Shown here: positions 8,873 through 17,239 of the stretch, piece after piece
How positions within the stretch are numbered: the first letter of the stretch is position 1
How the letters are laid out: each line of letters opens with the position of its first letter
Origin: Pseudoruegeria sp. SK021
Lineage (GTDB): Bacteria; Pseudomonadota; Alphaproteobacteria; Rhodobacterales; Rhodobacteraceae
Length of the DNA: 64,000 nucleotides
Assembly (NCBI RefSeq): GCF_002119405.1
Contig: NZ_MTBG01000016.1
Coordinates: 17,374 to 81,373, forward strand
Direction of reading: 5' to 3'
Program-made: the position numbers and the translations under genes
Notes under the pieces: model-generated
What the model was told of the DNA's origin: nothing
The model's database searches: none
What the model saw: only the letters and a program-made list of their open reading frames with translations

Positions 8873-9918
8873 AAACTGCACTGATTGGCTTGGGCATGGT
8901 CGGCGGCACCTATGCGGACGCCTTGTCGAACTTGGCTCCAGATGTGACCCTGAGCGGGATTTACGCTCGGAGTTCCGACAGCCGTGACGCGTTTCTGCGC
9001 GAATTCGCCGCCAAACTTCCCGAAGGATGCAAGTCTTACGGGTCGATCGATGAGATCGCCGAAGACCCCGATCTGGATTTCGTCATCCTTGCCACCCCAC
9101 CAAATGCCCGGCTGGATATTGTCCGGCGTCTGGTTGCGGCCGGGAAGCCGATCCTGATGGAAAAGCCGGTAGAGCGGACGTTGCCCGCTGCGGTCGAGAT
9201 TTGCGACCTTTGTGACGCTGGCGGGGTGCCGCTTGGGATCGTGCTGCAACACCGGATGCGGCCGTCGGCGCAGCGACTGGCGGCGCTTCTGGCTGATGGA
9301 TCGCTCGGGGCACTGGCCGCAGTCGAGGCGCGGATTCCGTGGTGGCGGGCGCAATCCTATTACGACGAACCCGGGCGCGGCAGCTATGAACGCGATGGCG
9401 GCGGCGTGCTGCTCAGTCAGGCGATTCACCCGTTGGACCTGATGCTCAGCTTGACCGGTCCGGTCGACAAAGTGTCGGCGCTGGCGGCGACGACGGCCTT
9501 GCATAACATGGAATCCGAAGACTTCGTGTCGGCGGGGGTCACCTTTGCCAATGGGGCGGTCGGATCGATCTTCGCTACGACGGCGGCATTCCCCGGCCGC
9601 TCGGACGAACTTGTGTTCTATTGTGCCAACGGGACAGCGCGGCTGCAGTCGGACTTGTTGGAATTGGATTGGCAGGACGGCCGCAAGGACGTGTTTGGCC
9701 AAGACGCCCCCTCAGGGGCAGGGGCCGATCCGATGGCCTATTCGTCGGAACGTCACCGCGCCCTGATTGAGGATTTCGCAACCTCGCTGCGCGACCAGCG
9801 GCCCTCTGTGGTCACCGGACGCGATGCATTGATGGTACATGGCCTGATCGAAGCCATTGAAATCTCGGCGCGTGACGGCAAAACCGTCGCGGTACGCAAC
9901 ATGACAGGCGGACAGTGA
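8869..9918 (+). CDS. Gfo/Idh/MocA family oxidoreductase 1
   Basis: A 349-residue NAD(P)-dependent oxidoreductase. The N-terminal Rossmann fold starts ALIGLGMVGG (GxGxxG) and carries the family EKP motif at about 98-100 (LMEKPVERT). The C-terminal substrate domain follows, with GGVLLSQAIHPLDLML holding the histidine that usually acts in catalysis. These enzymes act on sugars, inositols or related polyols. It overlaps the ABC ATPase by four bases, so substrate uptake and oxidation are coupled in one operon. The exact substrate is unknown. Confidence 0.92.
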   Translation: MKTALIGLGMVGGTYADALSNLAPDVTLSGIYARSSDSRDAFLREFAAKLPEGCKSYGSIDEIAEDPDLDFVILATPPNARLDIVRRLVAAGKPILMEKPVERTLPAAVEICDLCDAGGVPLGIVLQHRMRPSAQRLAALLADGSLGALAAVEARIPWWRAQSYYDEPGRGSYERDGGGVLLSQAIHPLDLMLSLTGPVDKVSALAATTALHNMESEDFVSAGVTFANGAVGSIFATTAAFPGRSDELVFYCANGTARLQSDLLELDWQDGRKDVFGQDAPSGAGADPMAYSSERHRALIEDFATSLRDQRPSVVTGRDALMVHGLIEAIEISARDGKTVAVRNMTGGQ

Positions 9919-9919
9919 C

Positions 9920-10924
9920 ATGACCATCAAACTGGGAATTCTTGGCATCGATCACGGCCACATCTTCGGCATGTTGACCAATATGCTGGCCGAAGGCTGC
10001 ACCTGTGATCACTGGTGGAGCGATGGCGCCGCCGTCACCGAAACCAAGTTCCGTACGCAATTTCCCGATCTGAGCCGGGTGGATGACCGGCGCCGCATTC
10101 TGGACGATCCTGCGGTTCAAATGGTGTTGATCGCGGCTGTCCCTGAAGACCGTGCCGATCTGGCGATCGAGGCGATGGAGGCGGGCAAGGACGTGATGGT
10201 CGACAAGCCCGGCTGCACCACCGCTGCGCAATTGGAGCGGATCAAAAGCTGCGTTGCCAAAACCGGCCGGATTTGGTCAGTTAATTTTTCCGAACGGTTT
10301 CAGGTGCCTGCCGTGGCCAAGGCCGAAGAATTGGTTGCGGCGGGGGCGATCGGACGGGTGGTGCAAACCGTCAATCTTGCCCCACACAAGAAGAACTTGA
10401 AAACCCGGCCAGACTGGTACTTTCAGCGCCAGCGCTATGGCGGGATCCTGTGCGACATCGGCTCGCATCAGATCGACCAGTTCTTGCATTTCACCGGCTC
10501 GACCGAGGTCAGCATCGGTCACGCGCTGGCGGAAAATACGTCGCTGCCTGAGCATCCCGGCTTTCAAGATTATGGCGAGATCACGCTGGTCGGCGATAAG
10601 GGCCACGGCTTTGTTCGGGTTGACTGGTTCACCCCCGATGGCCTGCCGGTATGGGGCGACGGACGGCTGTTCCTTCTGGGCACCGAGGGCACCATTGAAT
10701 TGCGCAAATACACCGATATCGGTCGGCCGCATGTGGCCAATACCCTGTTTCTAGTGAACGGAACCGAGAACCGGATGATCGCGTGTGATGATGTGGCTCT
10801 GCCCTATTTTGGCCGCCTCATTGCCGATGTGCAGGACCGGACGGAAACTGCGGTGACGCAGGCGCACACCTTCCTGACCATGGATGTGGCGATCAAGGCG
10901 CAGGAAAAGGCCGACGCCAATTGA
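9920..10924 (+). CDS. Gfo/Idh/MocA family oxidoreductase 2, atypical nucleotide loop
   Basis: A 334-residue protein of the same family. Its Rossmann start is LGILGIDHGHIFGM, in which the normal GxGxxG glycines are replaced by an Asp-His-Gly-His stretch. The DKP triad (VMVDKPGCT, about 92-100) stands for EKP, and GGILCDIGSHQIDQFL holds the likely catalytic His/Asp pair. The altered loop may change cofactor use or make it non-redox. It begins two bases after the previous gene and is the second of three tandem paralogues. Confidence 0.88.
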   Translation: MTIKLGILGIDHGHIFGMLTNMLAEGCTCDHWWSDGAAVTETKFRTQFPDLSRVDDRRRILDDPAVQMVLIAAVPEDRADLAIEAMEAGKDVMVDKPGCTTAAQLERIKSCVAKTGRIWSVNFSERFQVPAVAKAEELVAAGAIGRVVQTVNLAPHKKNLKTRPDWYFQRQRYGGILCDIGSHQIDQFLHFTGSTEVSIGHALAENTSLPEHPGFQDYGEITLVGDKGHGFVRVDWFTPDGLPVWGDGRLFLLGTEGTIELRKYTDIGRPHVANTLFLVNGTENRMIACDDVALPYFGRLIADVQDRTETAVTQAHTFLTMDVAIKAQEKADAN

Positions 10925-11988
10925 GATGGTCGGTTGCCATAGTCGGTGCCGGGATCGGGGCTGAACATTTGGCAGGCTATCGGTCGCATCCGGCGCGATT
11001 TCGGGTGCGCTGTATCTGCGACCGGGACGAGGCGCGCGGGCGGGCATTGGCGGCGACGGTGCCGGGGCTTGATTGGGTCGGCGATATGGATGCGGTGCTG
11101 CGCGATCCCGCCATCGATCTGGTCGATATCTGCCTGCCGCCGCATCTGCATTTCGCGGCGACCATGGCCGCGCTTGCCGCCGGAAAGCATGTGATTTGCG
11201 AAAAGCCCATCGTCACCAGTTTGGCCGAAGCGGATGCCGTTAAGGCCAAATCGGCAGAAACGGGGCGGACGGTCTTTGGCGTCTTTCAATATCGCTATGG
11301 GTTGGGCACGGCGCAGTTGCATGCGTTAATCGCGGCGGGCCTGACGGGGAAGCCCTTGGTCGGCACGCTGGAGACCCACTGGAACCGATCTGCCGCCTAT
11401 TACGACATTCCGTGGCGGGGGACGTGGGCGGGGGAACAGGGCGGCGCAATCTTGGGCCATGCGATCCACAGTCATGATCTGCTGACCAGCGTCTTCGGCC
11501 CGGTGGCCTCGGTGCATGCCGAACTGGCGACCCGGGTGAATACGATTGAGGTCGAGGACTGCGCTGCGCTTGCCCTGCGGATGACCAGCGGTGCGCTGGT
11601 GACCAGTTCGGTCACGCTGGGCGCGGCCGAGGATACCAGTCGTCTGCGCTTGGTCTATGATCGGCTGACGGTCGAAAGCGATCATGCCCCGTATCAACCT
11701 GCGGCCAAGGCATGGACGTTCACAGCGCGGGCACCGGGGACGCAGGCGGCCATCGATGCCGTTCTGGCCCAAGTCGGACCGCAAGAGATCGGGTTTTCTG
11801 GCCTGTTTCAGGCGTTGGCCGATGCGCTGGATGGCGACACCACCGCCTTGAATGGGCCGGTCACCTTGCAGGATGGGCGCAACGCCATCGAATTGGTGAC
11901 CGCCGCCTATGCCTCGTCCCGGTCCGGTGTCCCGGTGCAGTTGCCGCTGACTGGCGACCACCCTTTGTACGGTGGCTGGATGCCCTGA
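10921..11988 (+). CDS. Gfo/Idh/MocA family oxidoreductase 3
   Basis: A 355-residue family member with a regular Rossmann loop (VAIVGAGIGAEHL), the EKP motif at about 94-96 (VICEKPIVTS) and GGAILGHAIHSHDLLTSV in the substrate domain. It closes the plus-strand operon. The start is a TTG whose last two bases overlap the stop of the preceding gene (TTGA); no ATG in frame lies nearby, and the reading frame begins directly with the Rossmann strand, so TTG is preferred. It probably works on the same sugar pathway as its two neighbours. Confidence 0.9.
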   Translation: MRWSVAIVGAGIGAEHLAGYRSHPARFRVRCICDRDEARGRALAATVPGLDWVGDMDAVLRDPAIDLVDICLPPHLHFAATMAALAAGKHVICEKPIVTSLAEADAVKAKSAETGRTVFGVFQYRYGLGTAQLHALIAAGLTGKPLVGTLETHWNRSAAYYDIPWRGTWAGEQGGAILGHAIHSHDLLTSVFGPVASVHAELATRVNTIEVEDCAALALRMTSGALVTSSVTLGAAEDTSRLRLVYDRLTVESDHAPYQPAAKAWTFTARAPGTQAAIDAVLAQVGPQEIGFSGLFQALADALDGDTTALNGPVTLQDGRNAIELVTAAYASSRSGVPVQLPLTGDHPLYGGWMP

Positions 11989-11999
11989 CGCGCCCGGCC

Positions 12000-12016
12000 A
12001 CCGGGTCAGACCCGGT
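12000..12016. terminator. Hairpin between convergent operons
   Basis: ACCGGG and CCCGGT pair around the loop TCAGA. It lies between the stops of the plus-strand Gfo/Idh operon and the minus-strand deacetylase gene. There is no clear T-run on either side, so it is a weak candidate for a bidirectional terminator. Confidence 0.35.
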
Positions 12017-12020
12017 GCGC

Positions 12021-12902
12021 TCAGACGGCGCGGGCCGGGTCCGCTTCGATATGGGCCGCAATGTCCCCCGGCGTGGTCAACCACACATCGGGATGGCCGG
12101 CCGTGATATGCCGCAAGGCGCGGGTCAGTGCGGCAAGGCGAAAGGGTTGGCCAGAGATGAACGAATGAACCACGATCGACATCACCAACGGGGTGTCCTC
12201 GGCCGCGAGGCGCAATTCATCAAACTCATCAATGATCATCTTTGAGAAGGCGTCAGCGGTGGTCTGCCGGCCAATGATCGTGGTGGAATCGTTCAGTTCC
12301 AGTGCGTAAGGCAACGCCAAAAGCGGCCCGGTTTCGGTGGTCAACCAGACCGGCTGATCATCCAGCCTGAGGTCCAGAAGATAGCGATACCCGGTCTGTT
12401 TCAACAGATCGACCGTGGCCTCGGTCTGGGCCAGCCAAGGCGACGACCAGCCGCCGGGCCGATCGCCTTCCGCACCCTCAATGCGGGCGGCGACGGCCTC
12501 AAGATAATCGGCCTCGGCGGCGCGATCCATCCCGACCAGCGTGTCGGAATTGCTGAGGCCGTGTCCGACGATTTCGCAACCGGCAGCGCGGGCGTGGTCG
12601 GTCAAATCGGGGGCGCTGTCATAAACGTCGGTGTTCAGCAGGATGCTCAACTGCACACCAAGGGCCTTGCAGCGGTCGATCAGACGGAAGCCCCCCACCC
12701 GATTGCCATAATCGCGCCAAGAGGTGTTGACGTAATCTGGTTTCGGCGCACCGGGGAAAATGTCCTCGGTCATGCCGGGGCCGAAATTGTATTCCTCCAC
12801 CCCCATGACCACGTAGACGGCCAGCCGTTTGTTGCCGGGCCAGCTGAATTTCGGCCGCCGGGTGATTGGCGAATAAGCGTAGCGGGTTTGGCGAGTCAGC
12901 AT
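12021..12902 (-). CDS. Polysaccharide deacetylase family protein (PuuE/allantoinase-like) A
   Basis: A 293-residue NodB-fold hydrolase without a signal peptide, so probably cytoplasmic. It shows KRLAVYVVMGVEEY near the N-terminus, LNTDVYD and CEIVGHGLSNSDTL in the middle, and GGWSSPWLAQTEATVDLLKQ, all in the order seen in PuuE-type cofactor-independent allantoinases and related ureide hydrolases. It is the last of four minus-strand genes with a racemase, a second PuuE-like protein and an amidohydrolase. The true substrate is unknown; hydrolysis of an amide or N-acyl bond is expected. Confidence 0.85.
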   Translation of the reverse strand: MLTRQTRYAYSPITRRPKFSWPGNKRLAVYVVMGVEEYNFGPGMTEDIFPGAPKPDYVNTSWRDYGNRVGGFRLIDRCKALGVQLSILLNTDVYDSAPDLTDHARAAGCEIVGHGLSNSDTLVGMDRAAEADYLEAVAARIEGAEGDRPGGWSSPWLAQTEATVDLLKQTGYRYLLDLRLDDQPVWLTTETGPLLALPYALELNDSTTIIGRQTTADAFSKMIIDEFDELRLAAEDTPLVMSIVVHSFISGQPFRLAALTRALRHITAGHPDVWLTTPGDIAAHIEADPARAV

Positions 12903-13648
12903 GGGTTTTCCTTGGGCATCAGATGCGCAAATTCGGCATCAATCGGCTTGATCAGGGGGCGCGCGAAACTGCCCCCGCGTGCGGTTGACAGATGACAACG
13001 GACCAGCATTTCAGCCATGCCAACAGCGGTGGCGACGCCGTCGATCACCGGCACATTTAGGCTGGCCTGCATCGGGGCGGCGTGGTGGCCGATCCCGGCA
13101 CAGCCCAAGATAATGGCCTCAGCGCCGTCGAGGTCAATCGCACGGCGTGCCTCGGCGGTAAGGGTGTCAATCACCGTGGCCTCTTCGGTGTGTCCGTGCA
13201 GGACGGGCAGATCGACCGCCCGGATCGGCAGGCAGCGCCCGGCCAGCCCAAGCCCAAGGTTCGCCACGACGCGGTGGGCATGCACCCGGGTGCGGGCGGG
13301 CAGGGTCACGATGGAAAAGTTCTGCGCCACAAGGGCCGCGGCCATTAGCGCGGCCTCGGTCATGCCGATGACCGGCACACCCGCCGCTTCGCGCGCGGCG
13401 GCGAGGCCCGTATCGCCGAAACAGGCGATGACGAACGCATCAATGGGCTGATCCTTTAGCCGAGCGATTTCCGCCAGCACACCGATGGCGCCGATCGCCT
13501 CGTCAAAGCTGCATTCGATTGAGGGAACGCCCTGAGCGGGTTCGCTGACGGTAATGGTGGTGCCCGGGGCCGCGACGGCCTGCGCGGCGGCAAGATCCAG
13601 CGCCGACAGCGCCTTGGTGGTGTTCGGGTTGATGATGTGGATGTGCAT
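12896..13648 (-). CDS. Asp/Glu/hydantoin racemase family protein
   Basis: A 250-residue protein beginning IHIINPNTTKAL, the typical start of hydantoin racemases. The two catalytic cysteines are visible at about residues 76 (FVIACFGDTG) and 183 (IILGCAGIGHH). Family members invert alpha-carbons of hydantoins, glutamate or aspartate without cofactor, or act as arylmalonate decarboxylase or maleate isomerase relatives. It overlaps the downstream deacetylase by seven bases, which argues for joint use in one pathway. Hydantoin racemization is the leading guess from the neighbours. Confidence 0.87.
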   Translation of the reverse strand: MHIHIINPNTTKALSALDLAAAQAVAAPGTTITVSEPAQGVPSIECSFDEAIGAIGVLAEIARLKDQPIDAFVIACFGDTGLAAAREAAGVPVIGMTEAALMAAALVAQNFSIVTLPARTRVHAHRVVANLGLGLAGRCLPIRAVDLPVLHGHTEEATVIDTLTAEARRAIDLDGAEAIILGCAGIGHHAAPMQASLNVPVIDGVATAVGMAEMLVRCHLSTARGGSFARPLIKPIDAEFAHLMPKENPC

Positions 13649-13663
13649 GGGGGCTTTCTGTCG

Positions 13664-14542
13664 TCAGGCCAACTGGGTTAGCCAAGTCTGTGCAATGGCG
13701 TCGCGGCGGGCAATCCATCCGTTGCGGCGGGAAATGTGCTCAAGCAACGCTTTCAGGCCGCCGATCCGTCCGGGGCGACCGATGATCCGGGTGTGCAGCC
13801 CAACGGTCATCATCTTCGGCACGTCCTCACTGGCCAGCCAGTCGAAGGCATCGCAGCAATAGCGGGCGAAGTCTGCGCCATGGACAAAGCGCCCGGTGTT
13901 GAAGAACTGCATGTCGTTGGTATCAAACGAATACGGCAGGACCACATAGCCGGGATCACGGTGCAGAATTGTCGGCAGATCGTCGTTATAGGCGTTGCTG
14001 TCGTATAGAAATCCACCCTCTTCCATCAGCAAGCGCCGGGTCTGGGGCGACGGGTGGCTTTTGACATGCCAGCCGCGGGGCCGGGTGCCGAGGATGTCCT
14101 GAAAGGTGTCGACGCAGCGCTGGATCGTGGCCCGTTCTTCGGCCTCGTCCATGTGGTTGTGATGCTGCCAGAGCCAGCCGTGGCACATGGCTTCGTGCCC
14201 GGCGGCGATGGCATGGCGGCCTAGCCAAGGGGTGCGGACCAAGGCGCGACCGCAGAGGTTCAGGGTCAAAGGCACGCCGTATTCGGCAAACAAGCGGGCG
14301 ATGCGCCAGTACCCGGCGCGGGGGCCGTATTCGAAATGGCTTTCCATGCAGAAATCGCGCTGGCCGATCACCTCGTCCACCACCTCATAGGCGGATTCGT
14401 TGCGATCATCGCCCGATGAGATGGCCCGTTCGGCGCCTTCTTCGATGTTCAGCACAAAGGAGACGGCAACAGGGGCATCGCCGGGCCAGACCACCCGCGG
14501 CGGGCACGCGCCATAGCCAAGGAAATCACGTCCGTCCGTCAT
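13664..14542 (-). CDS. Polysaccharide deacetylase family protein (PuuE/allantoinase-like) B
   Basis: A 292-residue cytoplasmic protein with clear PuuE-like features: VAVSFVLNIEEGAE near the N-terminus, SHFEYGPRAGYWRI, and AGHEAMCHGWLWQHHNHMD, where allantoinase PuuE has a similar HGW stretch. FLYDSNAYNDDLP and LPYSFDTNDMQFF match the family core. It is only distantly similar to the other deacetylase two genes downstream, so the pair is not a recent duplication. Its stop is 15 bases from the racemase start, and its start overlaps the amidohydrolase end by four bases. Confidence 0.87.
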   Translation of the reverse strand: MTDGRDFLGYGACPPRVVWPGDAPVAVSFVLNIEEGAERAISSGDDRNESAYEVVDEVIGQRDFCMESHFEYGPRAGYWRIARLFAEYGVPLTLNLCGRALVRTPWLGRHAIAAGHEAMCHGWLWQHHNHMDEAEERATIQRCVDTFQDILGTRPRGWHVKSHPSPQTRRLLMEEGGFLYDSNAYNDDLPTILHRDPGYVVLPYSFDTNDMQFFNTGRFVHGADFARYCCDAFDWLASEDVPKMMTVGLHTRIIGRPGRIGGLKALLEHISRRNGWIARRDAIAQTWLTQLA

Positions 14543-16044
14543 CGCCCGATCCGCCGTTCCATGCCGACATCGGTGGCGAATGCTAGACGCACCATTTCCC
14601 TATAGGCGGGCTCCAGTTCGGCGGCGCTGTCGGTCAGGGCTTGGGCGGCGGCGCGTAACCCCGGTTCCTGCGCCCGCAACTGCCGCAACAAGGCTGACTC
14701 GTCGATGGTGGTCAGAACGCCGTCGCGCAGAACGACCTTGCCTGCCACAATCGTATGGCGCACCGAGGCCCCGGATTCGCACAAGACCAGTTGGCGGCGG
14801 ATGTCGTGCAGGGGCCGGTAGGGCGGGGCATCCAGATCCAGAACCGCGAAATCGGCGGCGGCCCCGACTGCAATCCGGCCCAAGGGGGCCGGACGGCGCA
14901 AAACCTGATTGCCGCCGTCCCACACTGCCGTCAGAACCTCGTCTGCTTTTGGCCATCGCGCCGGGTCGGGATCGGTCAGGGCATGGACGGTGGCCGCAGC
15001 TTTCATCGCGCCCCACAGGTTGTGGCTATCATCGCTGATGGCCTCGTCCGTGCCAAGGCATAGCGGGATGCCCGCATCCCGGAGGGCACGGAACGGCATT
15101 ACCCCACTGCCGAGGCGCATATTGCACACCGGATTATGCGCTACGGTTGCCCCAGACTTGGCCAAAAGCGCGATGTCATTGTCATCCACCCAGATGGCGT
15201 GAATGACCTGCATGTGCTGGTCCAGAACACCCTCGTCATGGACATACTGAACCAGCGATTTGCCAAATTTGATGTCGCCCAGCACCCTTTGGGTTCGGGT
15301 TTCAAGAATATGGCAGAAAAATGGAAGATCGTGCTGATTGGCCAGCGCGCTTAGGGCCCGCAGGTAATCAGGGGTGGCGCGCTGCGGCGCCGAGCAGGAT
15401 ACCGCGGCACCGATGCGCCCGTCTGCTGCGCCATGCCAGCGCGAGATCAGATAATCATAATGCGCCAACATCCCCTCGGGGGTTTCCCGAGGCAACGCCC
15501 GCATCTTTGCCTTTTGGGCTTCGGTCAGCAGATCAGCAAGGAAGGGGTATTTTTCGTATTCGACGACCACAGGCTGATCGAGGCCGAGCGTGGCGCGCAT
15601 CCCGCTATCAGCATAGGCCCCGGCGATGGCATCGATGGCTTGGGGTGTGGTCAGTGGCACGAAGAAGGCATCATCGGCGACGGTGGTGATGCCAAGGCGC
15701 AGCATCTCGGCCGCGCCAAGCAGGGTCCGCATGCGCAACAGATCGGCGTCTTCGGTGCCGCCCTCTTGCTGGGGGACTTCGTACAGCATGAACACCTCAA
15801 GCGGCAGCCCGTCGAGCGTGCCGCGCATCAGATTGCCCGGCGAGTGGACATGCGCATTGATCAGACCCGGGATCACCAACTGACCCGTGACATCCAAGAT
15901 TTCAGCCCCCGGCACAATGTCTTGGGGCAGATCGGGGCCAATCGCTTTGATCCGGCCGCCTTGAACCGCTATGTCCGCACGTATCAGCGTGTCACTGGCC
16001 GCATCGGCCAGAACCTGACCGCCTTTCAGAATCAAATCATGCAT
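14539..16044 (-). CDS. TRZ/ATZ family amidohydrolase (deaminase-like)
   Basis: A 501-residue metal-dependent amidohydrolase. The metal-binding HxH is H65 and H67 in LINAHVHSPGNLMRG. Further ligands are the histidine in FFCHILETRT, the one in QVIHAIWVDDND, and the aspartate in CLGTDEAISDD, all in the order of the cytosine/8-oxoguanine/melamine deaminase branch. It probably deaminates or dechlorinates a heterocycle or guanidine in the cytoplasm. It is first in the minus-strand operon. The ATG at 16044 matches the family N-terminus; the open frame extends to 16149 but that would overlap the divergent gene. Confidence 0.9.
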   Translation of the reverse strand: MHDLILKGGQVLADAASDTLIRADIAVQGGRIKAIGPDLPQDIVPGAEILDVTGQLVIPGLINAHVHSPGNLMRGTLDGLPLEVFMLYEVPQQEGGTEDADLLRMRTLLGAAEMLRLGITTVADDAFFVPLTTPQAIDAIAGAYADSGMRATLGLDQPVVVEYEKYPFLADLLTEAQKAKMRALPRETPEGMLAHYDYLISRWHGAADGRIGAAVSCSAPQRATPDYLRALSALANQHDLPFFCHILETRTQRVLGDIKFGKSLVQYVHDEGVLDQHMQVIHAIWVDDNDIALLAKSGATVAHNPVCNMRLGSGVMPFRALRDAGIPLCLGTDEAISDDSHNLWGAMKAAATVHALTDPDPARWPKADEVLTAVWDGGNQVLRRPAPLGRIAVGAAADFAVLDLDAPPYRPLHDIRRQLVLCESGASVRHTIVAGKVVLRDGVLTTIDESALLRQLRAQEPGLRAAAQALTDSAAELEPAYREMVRLAFATDVGMERRIGR

Positions 16045-16057
16045 AGAGGTTCCCTTC

Positions 16058-17239
16058 ATGGATCGGTCGATCGCACCGCTGGATTTCACCCTTTGGAATG
16101 TCCAGCCCGCTACCGTCGAGGACAACCTGAGGCGCTTTCGGGGTGACACAGGTATTCAGGTCGATGCGCGGATTGTCGACGGGGCGTATCATCATATTTT
16201 GGGGGCGGAATTTGCCCAAGGTCAGGGGCCGGACGTGTTTTATGCGCAGCGCGCCGAAGCGGCGTTGTGGGGCGCAGAGGGCCACATCCTGGGCTTGGAC
16301 CCGGATCATACCGCCCTTGCGCCGGTCATTGCCGGTATGGACCCGCGTCTTGTCGCCGGTGCCTGCGATGCGGACGGGGGGCTTCTGGGCCTGACCTATT
16401 ACAATGGCGGGCCGTTCGCGCTGTTCTTGCGCGACGGCCTGACGGCACCGCGAACGTGGCGCGGCTTTCTTGATCTGATGCGGCGCTGCAAACACGAGGG
16501 GCTGTCGGACCATCCCTTTGTTCCGCGCTGGCATCAAAGCCAGACCGGACTGATCTGGAGCCTGCTGTGCCACCTGAGCACGGAAGGTGTGCAGGACCTG
16601 ACTGAAGCTGGTGCGGCCGAGGTTGTCGCAGAGATTCTGTCGATCTGGGCGGCTCTGCTGGCCGAAGATTTGGTGCCGTCGGGTAGCTTGGACGATACCG
16701 GCGATCAGGCGGCGGTCACCCGCTGGGCAAGCGGTGCCCATTGCGCGACCTTCACCATGGATTATTTGGCCGATGACGTGTTTCGGCTGGCCGGTCGCGC
16801 CCTCGGTGTCCCGGTGGCATTGCCCGGCTCGAACGGGACTGCGCTGATGCCTGGGCATGCCTTGCTCTGCGTCCGTGCCGGGTTGAGTGGCCCCCGTCTG
16901 GAACAGGCGCTGGCGCTGATGGCATGGTTGGGGGGGCCGCAGGTGCATGCCCGCTGGTACAGCGCGCATTTCTTCCCGGTGGCCTTCCCAGTTTCCAAGG
17001 CTGACGTCACCGCGGCGGAACGGGTGTTTCCCCCCACCTGCGCACCGTCGGCCGTGGCCCGGATCATGGCGGACCGCGCCCACGCCGTGACCTCGCCGGT
17101 CACGCAGGACCGCCATGCTTTGGACTGGACTGCGGTCGCGGACACCCAGATACGCGCCGCGCTGCGCGACCCTGCCGCAGATCTGGACGCCGCCGCACAA
17201 CGGGTGGTCGAGGACTGGCATCGGCGACATCCGTTATGA
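16058..17239 (+). CDS. Substrate-binding-protein-like protein lacking a signal peptide
   Basis: A 393-residue protein that resembles family 1 (CUT1) solute-binding proteins in TLWNVQPATVEDNLRRF, FAQGQGPDVFYAQRAE, GLTYYNGGPFALFLRDGL and ALPGSNGTALMPGHALL. Unlike exported members it starts directly with the mature domain and has no hydrophobic leader. The start lies only 13 bases from the start of the divergent amidohydrolase, with AGAGG as a possible ribosome-binding site. It stands alone on the plus strand and overlaps the 3' end of the kinase gene by six bases. It may be a cytoplasmic ligand sensor, or a gene that lost its leader. Confidence 0.75.
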   Translation: MDRSIAPLDFTLWNVQPATVEDNLRRFRGDTGIQVDARIVDGAYHHILGAEFAQGQGPDVFYAQRAEAALWGAEGHILGLDPDHTALAPVIAGMDPRLVAGACDADGGLLGLTYYNGGPFALFLRDGLTAPRTWRGFLDLMRRCKHEGLSDHPFVPRWHQSQTGLIWSLLCHLSTEGVQDLTEAGAAEVVAEILSIWAALLAEDLVPSGSLDDTGDQAAVTRWASGAHCATFTMDYLADDVFRLAGRALGVPVALPGSNGTALMPGHALLCVRAGLSGPRLEQALALMAWLGGPQVHARWYSAHFFPVAFPVSKADVTAAERVFPPTCAPSAVARIMADRAHAVTSPVTQDRHALDWTAVADTQIRAALRDPAADLDAAAQRVVEDWHRRHPL

